Source: Rathayibacter agropyri (GTDB taxonomy: Bacteria; Actinomycetota; Actinomycetes; Actinomycetales; Microbacteriaceae). From it: 64,000 bases of DNA. The stretch covers positions 558,001-622,000 of the forward strand of contig NZ_JABRPL010000002.1 of assembly GCF_013249015.1 (NCBI RefSeq), in the 5' to 3' direction. The translations under genes were made by a program, and so were the position numbers. Below the pieces are notes generated by a model that was not told where the DNA came from, did no database searches, and saw nothing but the letters and a program-made list of their open reading frames with translations. Below, in pieces: positions 53,813 to 62,167 of the stretch. The first letter of the stretch is position 1; each line of letters begins with the position of its first letter.

Positions 53813-54720
53813 CAGCCCTTGAACGCCCCGTCCATAATTCCCGACACCATCCGGCGGCCGACGAAGAAGAACGCGATCAGCAGCGGGAGGGTGGCCATGA
53901 ACGATCCGCCCATCGCCAGGGCGACATCGACCGAGCGGTTAGCCTGCAACTGCTTCAGCGCAATCTGCACCGTGAACAACTCCGGCGACTTCAGCACGAT
54001 AAAGGGCCACATGAAGTCATTCCAGACCCCGGTGAAGGTGATCAGCCCGAGCACGAACGCCGCCGGCCGGACCACGGGGAACGCGATCCGCCAGAACAGC
54101 TGCCACGAGTTCGTACCGTCAATGCGGGCGGCCTGTATCAGCTCGTCACTGACCGTCGTGGACATGTGCTGGCGCATCCAGAAGATGCCAAAGGCGCTGG
54201 CCAGACCCGGAACAATGATCGCCTGGAGGGTGTCGACCCAGTCGAGCGCCGAGACGATCAGGTACTGCGGGATAATGCTCAGCTGAGCCGGCACCGTCAT
54301 CGTCAGCAGCACGATCAGGAACAGCACATTGCGGCCAGGGAACTGCAGCTTGGCGAAGGCGAACCCGGCCATCGCGCAGAGGATCGCCGAGAGGACGGAG
54401 ATGCTCAACGAGACGATCAGGCTGTTCAGCATCGAGGCGATGAACGGGACCGTGTCGAACACCTTCTCGGCGATCGCCATGAAATTCGTGCCCGGGTACA
54501 GGCGCGGCGGGATCGACGTGACCGCCGTCGCTCCCACCGACGCGACCACGAACATGTAGTAGAGCGGGAACACTGAGACGAGCACCGCGATCGCAAGGAA
54601 CACGTAGGTCGGCCAGCCGACTCCGCCGCCCTTGCCGCGGCGCTTCGGCAGCGTCTGGGGCGTGTCTCCTGTCGCCACCGCGCGGGCCTGCGGGAGGGCC
54701 TGATCGATCACATCCGACAT
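53812..54720 (-). CDS. Sugar ABC importer permease, MalG type
   Basis: 302 residues with six membrane segments and the EAA loop (ELIQAARIDGTNSWQLFWRIAFPVVRP), which contacts the ATPase. Overlaps the MalF-type gene by 1 bp and the GH3 gene by 1 bp. No ATPase gene is present here; carbohydrate importers of this class often share a single MsiK-type ATPase encoded elsewhere. Confidence 0.92.
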   Translation of the reverse strand: MSDVIDQALPQARAVATGDTPQTLPKRRGKGGGVGWPTYVFLAIAVLVSVFPLYYMFVVASVGATAVTSIPPRLYPGTNFMAIAEKVFDTVPFIASMLNSLIVSLSISVLSAILCAMAGFAFAKLQFPGRNVLFLIVLLTMTVPAQLSIIPQYLIVSALDWVDTLQAIIVPGLASAFGIFWMRQHMSTTVSDELIQAARIDGTNSWQLFWRIAFPVVRPAAFVLGLITFTGVWNDFMWPFIVLKSPELFTVQIALKQLQANRSVDVALAMGGSFMATLPLLIAFFFVGRRMVSGIMDGAFKG

Positions 54721-55691
54721 CAGACGGCCGCCTTTCTCGTGCGAGTGGACAGATAGAAGTTGAGGAGGGAAACGAGGACCACGATCACGAACAGCACGAC
54801 ACCGATGGCGGAGCCGTAGCCGAACTTGAACTGGCCGAAGCCCTGCTCGTAGAGGAAGAGCGCCAGTGTCTGGCACTGCCGACCGGCGCCGCAGGTGAGA
54901 CCCGATTCGGGAGCCACCAGGAGCGCCTCCGTGAAGATCTGGAGACCGCCGATCGTGGACATAATCACGGTGAAGACGATGATCGGGCGCAGCGCCGGAA
55001 TGGTGAGATGGCGGAACTGCTGCCAGCTCGACGCTCCGTCGACCGACGCGGCCTCGAACATCTCGCGGGGCAGCGATTGCAGGCCCGCCAAATAGAGCAG
55101 CGTGTTGTAGCCGAACCAGCGCCAAAAGACCATCGTCGAGATGACGATCCACGAGCCGTAGTTCGTGGCGAGGAAGTTGATCGACGGCAGCCCGAAGATG
55201 CCGAGGAACCAGTTGATCAGACCGAAGTTCTTGTCGAAGATCTGCGCGAAGACGATCGCGGTCGCGGCGACGGAGGTGATGTACGGCACCAGGAGCGCCA
55301 TCCGGAAGAAGTTCGCCCAGCGCAGCCGCGCGTGATTCAGCATGTGCGCCAGAAAGAGAGCGAAGAGGAGCTGCGGCACCGTCGAGATGATGAAGATGCC
55401 AAAGGTGTTGACCAGGGCATTCCAGAACCGGGAGTCGGCGAAAAGCTGCTGGAAGTTCGCGATGCCGACGAAGGTCTGCTCGCCGATCGGGTTCCAGTCG
55501 AAGAGAGAGACGTAGAACGTGAACAGGAGCGGGAAGAGCCCGAACACGATGAAGATGATGAAGAAGGGCGCGACGTACGCGTAGGGGGCGATCCGCTCCG
55601 AGAGGGAATTGCGGATCCGCGCGGCCTTCCGAACCGGCGCGCTGGGCTGCTTGCGCTGCCTGGGGGGTAGTGCGGCTGTCGCCGTTGACAC
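54720..55691 (-). CDS. Sugar ABC importer permease, MalF type
   Basis: 323 residues from the GTG at 55689-55691, which has GGAGGTAC eight bases upstream. A ~35-residue basic N-terminus precedes six membrane segments; the EAA loop reads MFEAASVDGASSWQQFRHLTIPALRP. It pairs with the MalG-type permease. The longer open frame upstream overlaps the gap after the binding-protein gene and lacks family similarity. Confidence 0.92.
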   Translation of the reverse strand: MSTATAALPPRQRKQPSAPVRKAARIRNSLSERIAPYAYVAPFFIIFIVFGLFPLLFTFYVSLFDWNPIGEQTFVGIANFQQLFADSRFWNALVNTFGIFIISTVPQLLFALFLAHMLNHARLRWANFFRMALLVPYITSVAATAIVFAQIFDKNFGLINWFLGIFGLPSINFLATNYGSWIVISTMVFWRWFGYNTLLYLAGLQSLPREMFEAASVDGASSWQQFRHLTIPALRPIIVFTVIMSTIGGLQIFTEALLVAPESGLTCGAGRQCQTLALFLYEQGFGQFKFGYGSAIGVVLFVIVVLVSLLNFYLSTRTRKAAV

Positions 55692-55762
55692 GGGGAGTAC
55701 CTCCGTCGAAGGGGAGAGGGCCCGGCGCGCAGGGCGCCGGGCCGCTCGGGTGGGTGCGACGA

Positions 55763-57034
55763 TCAGCCGCCGATGGCCTGCTTGGCCGTGTCGAGGGCGG
55801 TCGACCACGCCGCATCGGAGGTGACGTTGCCCGCCTCCAGTTCAACGAGAGTGTTCAGGAGAGCGCCGTTGATCGGAGTCGTGTCTGGCCCGTTATAGAA
55901 GGACGGGAACTGCTCGACGGAGGTCGCCATGACCTCACCGATCTTCGAGTCGCCGAAGAACGGGTCGGTGTACGACTGGACCTCGTCGCTCGCGACCGCC
56001 TCGGTCGCGGCGGGCAGGGTGCCCGAAACCTTGAAGTGGTCGGTCTGACCCTCGGCCGACATCATCGTCTTGATGTACTGCCAGGCGGCCTCGGGGTGCT
56101 CCGCGCGGGCGGGAATGGCGATGACGCTGCCGCCCCAGTTGCCGCCGATGCCGGGAACGCTGGTCACGCGCCAGTTGCCCGCAGTCCCGGGGGCGTCGGT
56201 CTTGATGCCCGAAAGGATCCATGAGGGAGCGATGGTGACAGCGAAGGCACCGTTGGCACGACCCGGAGCCCAGCCCGAGGACCACGCGGCGATGCCGGCG
56301 CTAATCCCGGCGTCCTTCGTGTCCACGGCGATCTGGAACGCGTCCTTCACCTGCGGGTTGGTGTCGTACACCAGTTCGCCGTCGGGCGAGTAGTACTTCT
56401 CGGAGACCTGGTTGACGGTCGAGAAGAAGACGCTGGTTTCGATGTTGTCCACGAAGGGCTTGCCAGTCGCAGCGGTGTACTTCTTGCCGGTCTCGATGAA
56501 GGACGGCCAGTCCTTCCAGAGGTTCGCAACCTCGGCCGGGTCGGTCGGCAGGCCAGCCTGCTCGAAGAGGTCGGCGCGGTACGCAAAGCCCAATCCGCCG
56601 ACATCGGTCGGGATGCCCACGACGGAGCCGTCGTCGGCGGTTGCCGCGGAGGCGGCCCACGGAAGGTACGCGGACGCGACGTCGTCGCCACCGAGGGTGC
56701 GCAGGTCAAGGAAGTTGGAGCTGTTGGCGACGAACTGGGGCAGGTCGTCGTTCTGGATCATGACCAGGTCCGGCACCTTGCCGCCGGCGAGGGCGGCGGT
56801 GAGGGCCGTGGCGGTCTCGGTCGTGCTGCCGACCTCCGAGAGCTTGATCTTCGCATCAGGCACCTTCGCGAGGTACTCATCGACGCTGTCCTTCGCTTTG
56901 ATGCCGGTGAAGGACCAGAAGGTGGCTTCAGCGTTCGGGTCGTCCGAGGCGCCTCCTCCCCCTCCGGATGAGCACCCGGTCAGGGTAAGTGCGACTACTG
57001 CTGCTGCGGCTACGGCCGTCAGGCTTCTTTTCAC
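55763..57034 (-). CDS. Sugar-binding lipoprotein, family 1 solute-binding protein
   Basis: 423 residues from the GTG at 57032-57034 (AGAGGAATT upstream). Lipoprotein signal peptide ending in LTLTGC, then a Ser/Gly-rich linker and the family 1 extracellular sugar-binding fold (TALAGGKVPDLVMIQNDDL, WGGSVIAIPARAEHPEAAW). It delivers an oligosaccharide, probably arabino- or galacto-oligomers judged from the adjacent glycosidases, to the two permeases. First gene of the four-gene unit with both permeases and the GH3 gene. Confidence 0.92.
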   Translation of the reverse strand: MKRSLTAVAAAAVVALTLTGCSSGGGGGASDDPNAEATFWSFTGIKAKDSVDEYLAKVPDAKIKLSEVGSTTETATALTAALAGGKVPDLVMIQNDDLPQFVANSSNFLDLRTLGGDDVASAYLPWAASAATADDGSVVGIPTDVGGLGFAYRADLFEQAGLPTDPAEVANLWKDWPSFIETGKKYTAATGKPFVDNIETSVFFSTVNQVSEKYYSPDGELVYDTNPQVKDAFQIAVDTKDAGISAGIAAWSSGWAPGRANGAFAVTIAPSWILSGIKTDAPGTAGNWRVTSVPGIGGNWGGSVIAIPARAEHPEAAWQYIKTMMSAEGQTDHFKVSGTLPAATEAVASDEVQSYTDPFFGDSKIGEVMATSVEQFPSFYNGPDTTPINGALLNTLVELEAGNVTSDAAWSTALDTAKQAIGG

Positions 57035-57086
57035 GACAATTCCTCTTCGTTGGGGATTCGCGGGTGTCGGGTGAGGGCGAGCCTCA

Positions 57087-57098
57087 GAGAACGATCTC
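57087..57098. promoter_or_regulatory. Candidate operator before the sugar importer, site 1
   Basis: GAGAACGATCTC, one mismatch from the perfect palindrome at 47499-47510, about 50 bp upstream of the binding-protein gene. Confidence 0.5.
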
Positions 57099-57156
57099 TT
57101 GGCCGCCACCGTAACCCGGAGGCGAGCCCGATGCAAGCGACAATCGGTCTCCGCCA

Positions 57157-57168
57157 GATAACGATCTC
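57157..57168. promoter_or_regulatory. Candidate operator before the sugar importer, site 2
   Basis: GATAACGATCTC, sharing AACGATCTC with site 1 exactly 70 bp away. A pair of sites at this distance could allow looping by a dimeric or tetrameric LacI-type protein. Confidence 0.45.
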
Positions 57169-57312
57169 CGCCTAGTATTCAAGGGAACTTTCGCAAAATG
57201 AACGGCTGAGAGGCGCGGCACGTGCACCGCGTGCAACTCTGGAGATCGCACCCCCGCGAGCCTGCTCCACCGGCACAGCGGGAGGCCAACTTTTCTCTCA
57301 GAAGGAAGCAGC

Positions 57313-58314
57313 ATGACTCGACCTACGCTGGTGGACGTCGCGCAGGCCGCGGGCGTCTCGCGCGCCACGGCCGCCCGAGTGCTTGCCGGCGGCACCACCG
57401 TCGACGTGCGAATGGCGGCTGCCGTCGAGCGTGCCGCCAAGTCCCTCGGCTACGAGGCGAATAGCGCCGCGCGGATGCTCCGCGGGGGCCGCGCCGGTGC
57501 CATCGCCCTGATCGTCGCCTTCAACGAACTCGACAGCCTGACCGGCACGTTCTTCACCTCGGTGCTCAAGGGCGCCGCGAAGGGGCTCTACGCCGGCGAG
57601 GTGCAGCCGGTACTGCTGCCCGCCGACCACGACGACAGCGACCGGATCCCGCGCTTCCTGCGCTCGCGGGCCGTCGACGGCGCGATCGTGATCCTCCAGC
57701 ACGAGATCACCCACCTCGCGCAGTCCCTCGCCGACTCCCCCGTGCCGATTGCCTGGGTCGGCCGCCCCCGCGTGGCCCTGGCCGAGGACGCGATCGTCAT
57801 CGACTCCGACAACTACGGAGGCGGCCGTCTCGCCGCCCGCGCCCTCGCCGCCGCCGGCCGCCGCCGACTGGGCATCATTGCCGGGCCGCACGACATGGAG
57901 CCGGCCCGCGACCGCATCCGCGGCTGGCGCGACGAACTGACAGAACTCGGCCTCGACCACAGCCCGATTGTGCACGGCGCCTTCACCCTCGAGAGCGGAT
58001 CGGCCGCAATGGCGCGTCTCCTGCAGCGCCATCCCGACCTTGACGGCGTCTTCGCCTCGTCGGACCTGATGGCCAACGGAGCGATCCGCGTCCTGCACGC
58101 GTCCGGCCGCCGCGTCCCCTCCGACGTGTCGGTCATCGGCTTCGACGACGTGGTCGTCGCGACCACCTCGGATCCGACGCTCACGACCATCCGCCAGCCA
58201 CTGGAGGACATGGGCCGCGTCGCCGCCGAGACGGTCGTCGCGGTCGTGCAGGGGCGCCCGGTCGATCGCCAGCCGATCCTCGCAACTACCCTCGTGCAGC
58301 GGGAGTCGGCGTAA
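57313..58314 (+). CDS. LacI-family regulator of the oligosaccharide genes
   Basis: 333 residues, with AGAAGGAAG before the ATG. Helix-turn-helix TLVDVAQAAGVSRATAARVLAG, hinge ANSAARMLRGGR, then a sugar-sensing domain ending VSVIGFDDVVVATTSDPTLTTIRQPLEDMG. It diverges from the ABC importer operon, sharing a 278-bp region with two GAGAACGATCTC-like sites, so it probably represses the importer and, through the matching palindrome, the GH127/GH36 genes. Confidence 0.88.
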   Translation: MTRPTLVDVAQAAGVSRATAARVLAGGTTVDVRMAAAVERAAKSLGYEANSAARMLRGGRAGAIALIVAFNELDSLTGTFFTSVLKGAAKGLYAGEVQPVLLPADHDDSDRIPRFLRSRAVDGAIVILQHEITHLAQSLADSPVPIAWVGRPRVALAEDAIVIDSDNYGGGRLAARALAAAGRRRLGIIAGPHDMEPARDRIRGWRDELTELGLDHSPIVHGAFTLESGSAAMARLLQRHPDLDGVFASSDLMANGAIRVLHASGRRVPSDVSVIGFDDVVVATTSDPTLTTIRQPLEDMGRVAAETVVAVVQGRPVDRQPILATTLVQRESA

Positions 58315-58552
58315 GCGCTCGGCCTCCGGCCTCGAGACTTTCCCGTCCCTGAGGCACCGCGCCGCCGATCCTCGTGCGGGTGGGGCCGTCCATCGCCCGT
58401 GGGGATTCGTGCACAACGGGGCGGAGCCCCCCGACGGGGGAGGACGAGGCGGCTTCGTGCGCCTCCTTTGTGGGTCGCGTCTCGCAAACTGGAAGAGCCC
58501 GGATCAATCCAGCGGATCGACCGATCCATCCCGCACGACAAGAGGATCTCCT

Positions 58553-59059
58553 ATGAACGACAAGACCGCACCGCCCACGCAGACCGACTCCACATCGACC
58601 GAATCCGTGCGCACCCTGCGCCGCCGAACCGTCCTCGCCGGTGCTGGGTGGAGCGTCCCGGCTGTCGGCGTCGCGCTCGCCACTCCGGCCGCCGCCGCAT
58701 CGACATCGGCGACGGCCAGCGGAACCATCGTCTTCGACCCCAATCAGTACCGCGGCACGCGAGCCAACAACCGCGTCAAGTTCACTCCCCTGACCGGTTA
58801 CGTCACGGTCTCTGGCGGGCCCCTACCCACCAGGGTGTTCATCACCTTCTCGGAACCCAGCCCGGGACGCGTCGACCTCCGCTGCGACGCGGGCCGCTAC
58901 GCGACTGTCATTCAGGCGACCGGCCGCTTCCAGTTCGTCGGCGTCTACAACGCGATCGTGGGCGGCAACAACCCATTCGGATTCGCTTACGCCGGTGTCG
59001 AGGAGGCCGATGCGGGTGGCATCGTCTTCGGCTACGCCACCGCCGAGCTCATCGGCTGA
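58553..59059 (+). CDS. Small Tat-exported protein of unknown function
   Basis: 168 residues from the ATG at 58553 (AGAGGATCTCCT upstream). The N-terminus has a polar stretch, then RTLRRRTVLAGAGWSVPAVG and a hydrophobic core ending ATPAAAAS, a twin-arginine signal peptide. The mature ~115 residues are rich in beta-type sequence (VKFTPLTGYVTVSG, VFITFSEPSPG, FGFAYAGVEEAD), suggesting a single small beta-sandwich domain. No family recognised. It stands alone between the LacI gene and a convergent unit. Confidence 0.6.
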   Translation: MNDKTAPPTQTDSTSTESVRTLRRRTVLAGAGWSVPAVGVALATPAAAASTSATASGTIVFDPNQYRGTRANNRVKFTPLTGYVTVSGGPLPTRVFITFSEPSPGRVDLRCDAGRYATVIQATGRFQFVGVYNAIVGGNNPFGFAYAGVEEADAGGIVFGYATAELIG

Positions 59060-59131
59060 GGCGCCGACGCGCTCGTCGGGGCCGTCGAGGTCAGCCGGCC
59101 GCTCTGCCGCCTTCTGACCGCCGACGAATCC

Positions 59132-59192
59132 CGAGACGCCGCTGCGCGGCTGCTCGATCAGCACGGTCGAGTGGTCGCGCAGCGGCGTCTCG
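59132..59192. repeat. Inverted repeat with 17-bp perfect arms
   Basis: CGAGACGCCGCTGCGCG at 59132-59148 and its reverse complement at 59176-59192, 27-nt loop. One of two palindromes in the 290-bp gap between convergent genes. Confidence 0.6.
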
Positions 59193-59261
59193 CGCGGGGA
59201 CCTCTCTGCACGCCCTCGGCGGCCCAGGACCACGTGCTCGGAGGGTCGGCGACGCCTACGT

Positions 59262-59324
59262 AACCAAGGTTGGGAGTGCCGAATCGCGCCGCACGCCGCG
59301 GGATCGGGGCTCTGAACCTTGGTT
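59262..59324. repeat. Imperfect palindrome between convergent genes (type 2, copy 2)
   Basis: AACCAAGGTT at 59263-59272 pairs with AACCTTGGTT at 59315-59324, extended inward by GGGAG and GGGGCTCT with mismatches. The arm pattern matches the element at 40702-40779, so this is a recurring element rather than a chance hairpin. Confidence 0.55.
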
Positions 59325-59347
59325 GTGAGCGCGAATGCGTCCGAGCG

Positions 59348-60250
59348 TCAGCGGCCCGCCACGTAGTGACTCCAGATCTGCGTCGGCGTCAGGAGTGTCG
59401 AGTAGACCGTCGCGAAGCGGAGGCTGCCGGAGAAGTACGCCGGGCCGACGTTCGGCCAGACGCCACCGAGGGCGTCATAGCCGATCTTCCAAGTGCCGGT
59501 GAAGGCCTCGGGCGCGCGGTAGTCGGCGCTCGCCGCGACCTGCTTCCCGTCGAGCCAGAGCGCGAGACCCGAGGTCGGCGACAGCGTCGAGACAACGTGA
59601 TGCCAGGCCCCGTCATCGACGGCCTGCGGGCTCGTGATCGTCACGGCCTCGCCGTCATACACGCCGAACACCAGGTGTCCGTCGGCGCCGATATACGTGT
59701 GCCGGTCGTACTGACCTCCTGGCGCTGTCGCTCCGGTGCTGAAGCTGAAGAGCTTGCCACCGGCCACCGTGGTCGCGAACCAGATCTCTGTACTGAACGT
59801 CGTCGGCCCCACCAGCGACAGCGGCGAACTCAGGTACTGGTCCGTGCCGTCAAGGCTCCAGGCGCCGCCGCCGTCTCGCGGGCAGGCGTGCGGCGTCGTG
59901 TCCGAGCTGACCATCAGGGACTGCGCCTCGCCGGTCGACCGGTAGGTGCCGGGCTCAGCGCCCGAGGCGGTGTCTGGAGCGACCGTCGCTCCGCTGGGCT
60001 GCGCAAGCGTGTACGAGAAGAGCGCACCCGCGTCGTCCTCGGCGGAGGCGGATCCGCACGTGAAGAAGGAAGCACTGCCCGCCGTATTGCTCGGGTTCCG
60101 CACGGTGGCGATGAAGGCGCCGGAGGTGGCCGGAACGGTGACCAGAACGCTAGCCAGCACGGCGACGGCGAGCGTCGCGCCGACCGAGCGAGGCCGGGCG
60201 CGCAGCGCGCGCACCGGAGCGGCGAGGGGGGAGGGACGCCGGGGCCTCAC
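59348..60250 (-). CDS. Surface-exported LamG-domain protein with SipW-type signal
   Basis: 300 residues. The N-terminal ~45 residues are basic then hydrophobic (GATLAVAVLASVLVTVPATSG), followed by GAFIATVRNPSNTAGSASFF. This resembles the cleavage region of SipW-dependent signal peptides (hydrophobic core, then A-F-T/I-x-T-x-N-x-x-N). The C-terminal ~180 residues form a LamG/concanavalin-like domain (FSTEIWFATT, DGAWHHVVSTLSPTSGLALW, LDGKQVA), which usually binds sugars or proteins. It overlaps the signal peptidase gene by 4 bp and is last in the unit. Confidence 0.75.
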   Translation of the reverse strand: MRPRRPSPLAAPVRALRARPRSVGATLAVAVLASVLVTVPATSGAFIATVRNPSNTAGSASFFTCGSASAEDDAGALFSYTLAQPSGATVAPDTASGAEPGTYRSTGEAQSLMVSSDTTPHACPRDGGGAWSLDGTDQYLSSPLSLVGPTTFSTEIWFATTVAGGKLFSFSTGATAPGGQYDRHTYIGADGHLVFGVYDGEAVTITSPQAVDDGAWHHVVSTLSPTSGLALWLDGKQVAASADYRAPEAFTGTWKIGYDALGGVWPNVGPAYFSGSLRFATVYSTLLTPTQIWSHYVAGR

Positions 60251-61284
60251 CTCTCCCCCTCGGTCCCGGGCGACTCACCGGCCGACCCCTCACCGGCCGA
60301 CCCGTTGTCGCGCACCACCACGAGCAAACCATCACCGGGCGACGCGCCCGACGTCTCGTCCGCCGCTCCGCTCCACCGGTGCACCCCGGTGCACTCCGCC
60401 TCCGCGGGCAACCCCACGACCAGCGTGTACAGCACCGGCAGCGCGCAGACGAACATGAAGACGACCCACCCCCAGAACGGCAGGTGCAGGCCGGAGGAGA
60501 GGGCGTATGCGGCGGCGTCACCCCCGCCGGTCTGCACCGGGATCTGCATCCGTCCGACCTCTCCTGAGATCAGGTCGACAGGGTCGGCACCCTCGGCGCT
60601 GACCCGAATCGGGAGGACCCCCGTCGAGACGAGCGTCGCGGTCGTCGTCATGTCGTCCACCGCCGCCTCGAGGACGACGATCCCCACCAACGGTCGCAGC
60701 ACGAAGACGGTGAAGGAGACGACAAGTGAGAGTCCGAGGATCCGCATCGCGACGCGCTGGGTCGAAGGGGTGAGACCACGGGTGGGTAACCACACGACGA
60801 GCGAGCCGACGAGCAGCATCGGCAAGGCCCGCAGAAGCCAACCGACGACCGGGAGAATCCCAGTGACGACTCCGACGAGCTGATCGGGACCGGTGGCCCA
60901 CGGGTCAGGCGATCGGTTCACGTCCCCCTGCGTGCTGAGCGTGCCATCGTCATGTACGGCGACGACCCGGTGCGTGTAGGTCTCATCCGGCACCGTGGCG
61001 GGGTGGAAGCTGACGATGTCGCCGACGTGGACGTCCTCGATCGCGGTCGGCTCGGTGAGGACCAGTGTCCCCACGGGGGCGGCGACTCCCATCGAGGGTG
61101 TCTCGACGACGAACCAGCGGCCGCCGGAAAGATGGAAGAGCAGCGCCGCGGTTGCCAGCCCGATCACCAAAGCAGTCGCCCCCCAGCGGAGGACCGTGCT
61201 CAGGACGACGCGGTGGCGGCTGCGCGTCTCGGCCGGCAACTCTTCCAGCCGGGGCGCAACGGTGACGAGGGTCATTCTCTCCAA
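60247..61284 (-). CDS. SipW-type signal peptidase I with C-terminal membrane extension
   Basis: 345 residues. A membrane segment at about 33-52 precedes the catalytic domain: Ser64 in VVETPSMGVAAPVGTLVL, GDIVSFHP at 88, His105 in TYTHRVV and Asp121 in TQGDVNRSPDPW. The Ser/His/Asp pattern marks the ER/SipW type rather than the usual Ser/Lys bacterial enzyme. Two or three further hydrophobic segments and a Gly/Ser/Glu-rich tail follow, longer than Bacillus SipW. It probably cleaves the two exported proteins encoded on either side. Confidence 0.82.
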   Translation of the reverse strand: MERMTLVTVAPRLEELPAETRSRHRVVLSTVLRWGATALVIGLATAALLFHLSGGRWFVVETPSMGVAAPVGTLVLTEPTAIEDVHVGDIVSFHPATVPDETYTHRVVAVHDDGTLSTQGDVNRSPDPWATGPDQLVGVVTGILPVVGWLLRALPMLLVGSLVVWLPTRGLTPSTQRVAMRILGLSLVVSFTVFVLRPLVGIVVLEAAVDDMTTTATLVSTGVLPIRVSAEGADPVDLISGEVGRMQIPVQTGGGDAAAYALSSGLHLPFWGWVVFMFVCALPVLYTLVVGLPAEAECTGVHRWSGAADETSGASPGDGLLVVVRDNGSAGEGSAGESPGTEGER

Positions 61285-61331
61285 CTCCTCTCGCGCGCTG
61301 CGAGTAGGGCCGTGACGGGCGGAGAAGAGGG

Positions 61332-61988
61332 TCAGCTCGTGAAGGTCCAGGTGAGCGGGACCGAGGCGGACAGACCCTGGTAGGCGTTGCTCGCCGACTG
61401 ATCGAGGGTCACGGCGATCGTGAAGGGTGTGCTCGTGCCGGGGGTGATCGGAGCCGTATTGAGTGTCTTGACGGCCGAACCGGCGAGGTTCGCGGCGGTG
61501 CCAGTGAAGACGGTGGACGAACCAGACGAGATGACCACCTTCAGCTTGGAGCAGAAGTCGGTCGCCGTTCCCGATCCCACGGCTGCAGCGTTGGCGCTCT
61601 GCTCGCAGGTCGCGCCGGGGGCCAGAGTGAAGGTGCGGGCGGCGGCGGTGCCGACGTTGGTGAGGGTGACAGCGGTAGAGACCGTCTGCCCGGGGACCAT
61701 CGTGGTCGATCCGCCGAACTCGTTAATCGTGGAGCAGGAGGCGGTGTTGCTGCTGATCGAGCCGCCGTCGGTGCTGACGCAGGTGACCGGCTTGGAGCCC
61801 GTCGTCTTCTCCTCCATCACGAGCGAACCGGACGCCGCGGCATTGCCGACATTGGAGAGACCCGCGACAAAACCGGACAGGGTGCCGGACATCGAGACGG
61901 CGAGAAGAGCGGCAGCGGAGATGCTCGTGGCAAGAGGGAGGACAGCGAAGCGAACGCGCTTGCGCTTCGGTGCGACGTGGTTCGACAT
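61332..61988 (-). CDS. TasA-like SipW-processed surface protein
   Basis: 218 residues from the ATG at 61986-61988. The N-terminus is basic (MSNHVAPKRKRVRF), then hydrophobic (LPLATSISAAALLAVSMSGTL) and ends with GFVAGLSNVGNAAASGSLVM, the pattern of SipW-dependent substrates (compare N-x-G/T-NAxxSGSL of TasA/CalY proteins). The mature part is Thr/Ser-rich with beta-strand-like repeats and four or more cysteines. It is first in the unit and followed 47 bp later by the signal peptidase. It may form surface fibres or a biofilm matrix, by analogy with Bacillus TasA. Confidence 0.72.
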   Translation of the reverse strand: MSNHVAPKRKRVRFAVLPLATSISAAALLAVSMSGTLSGFVAGLSNVGNAAASGSLVMEEKTTGSKPVTCVSTDGGSISSNTASCSTINEFGGSTTMVPGQTVSTAVTLTNVGTAAARTFTLAPGATCEQSANAAAVGSGTATDFCSKLKVVISSGSSTVFTGTAANLAGSAVKTLNTAPITPGTSTPFTIAVTLDQSASNAYQGLSASVPLTWTFTS

Positions 61989-62167
61989 GATGGGGCTCCT
62001 GATGGGGATGTAAGGGTGAACTGCTGCGCACTCCGGGTGGGCAGAAACTCGATTGATGGACAAGTTACTTGATGGCAAAGCTACATGCGAATCGCAATTC
62101 TGGCGGGCGCTCCGAGGAGACGTCGGCGGCCCGTACGATGACGGAACCGCTACTCCGAGAAGGCCCG

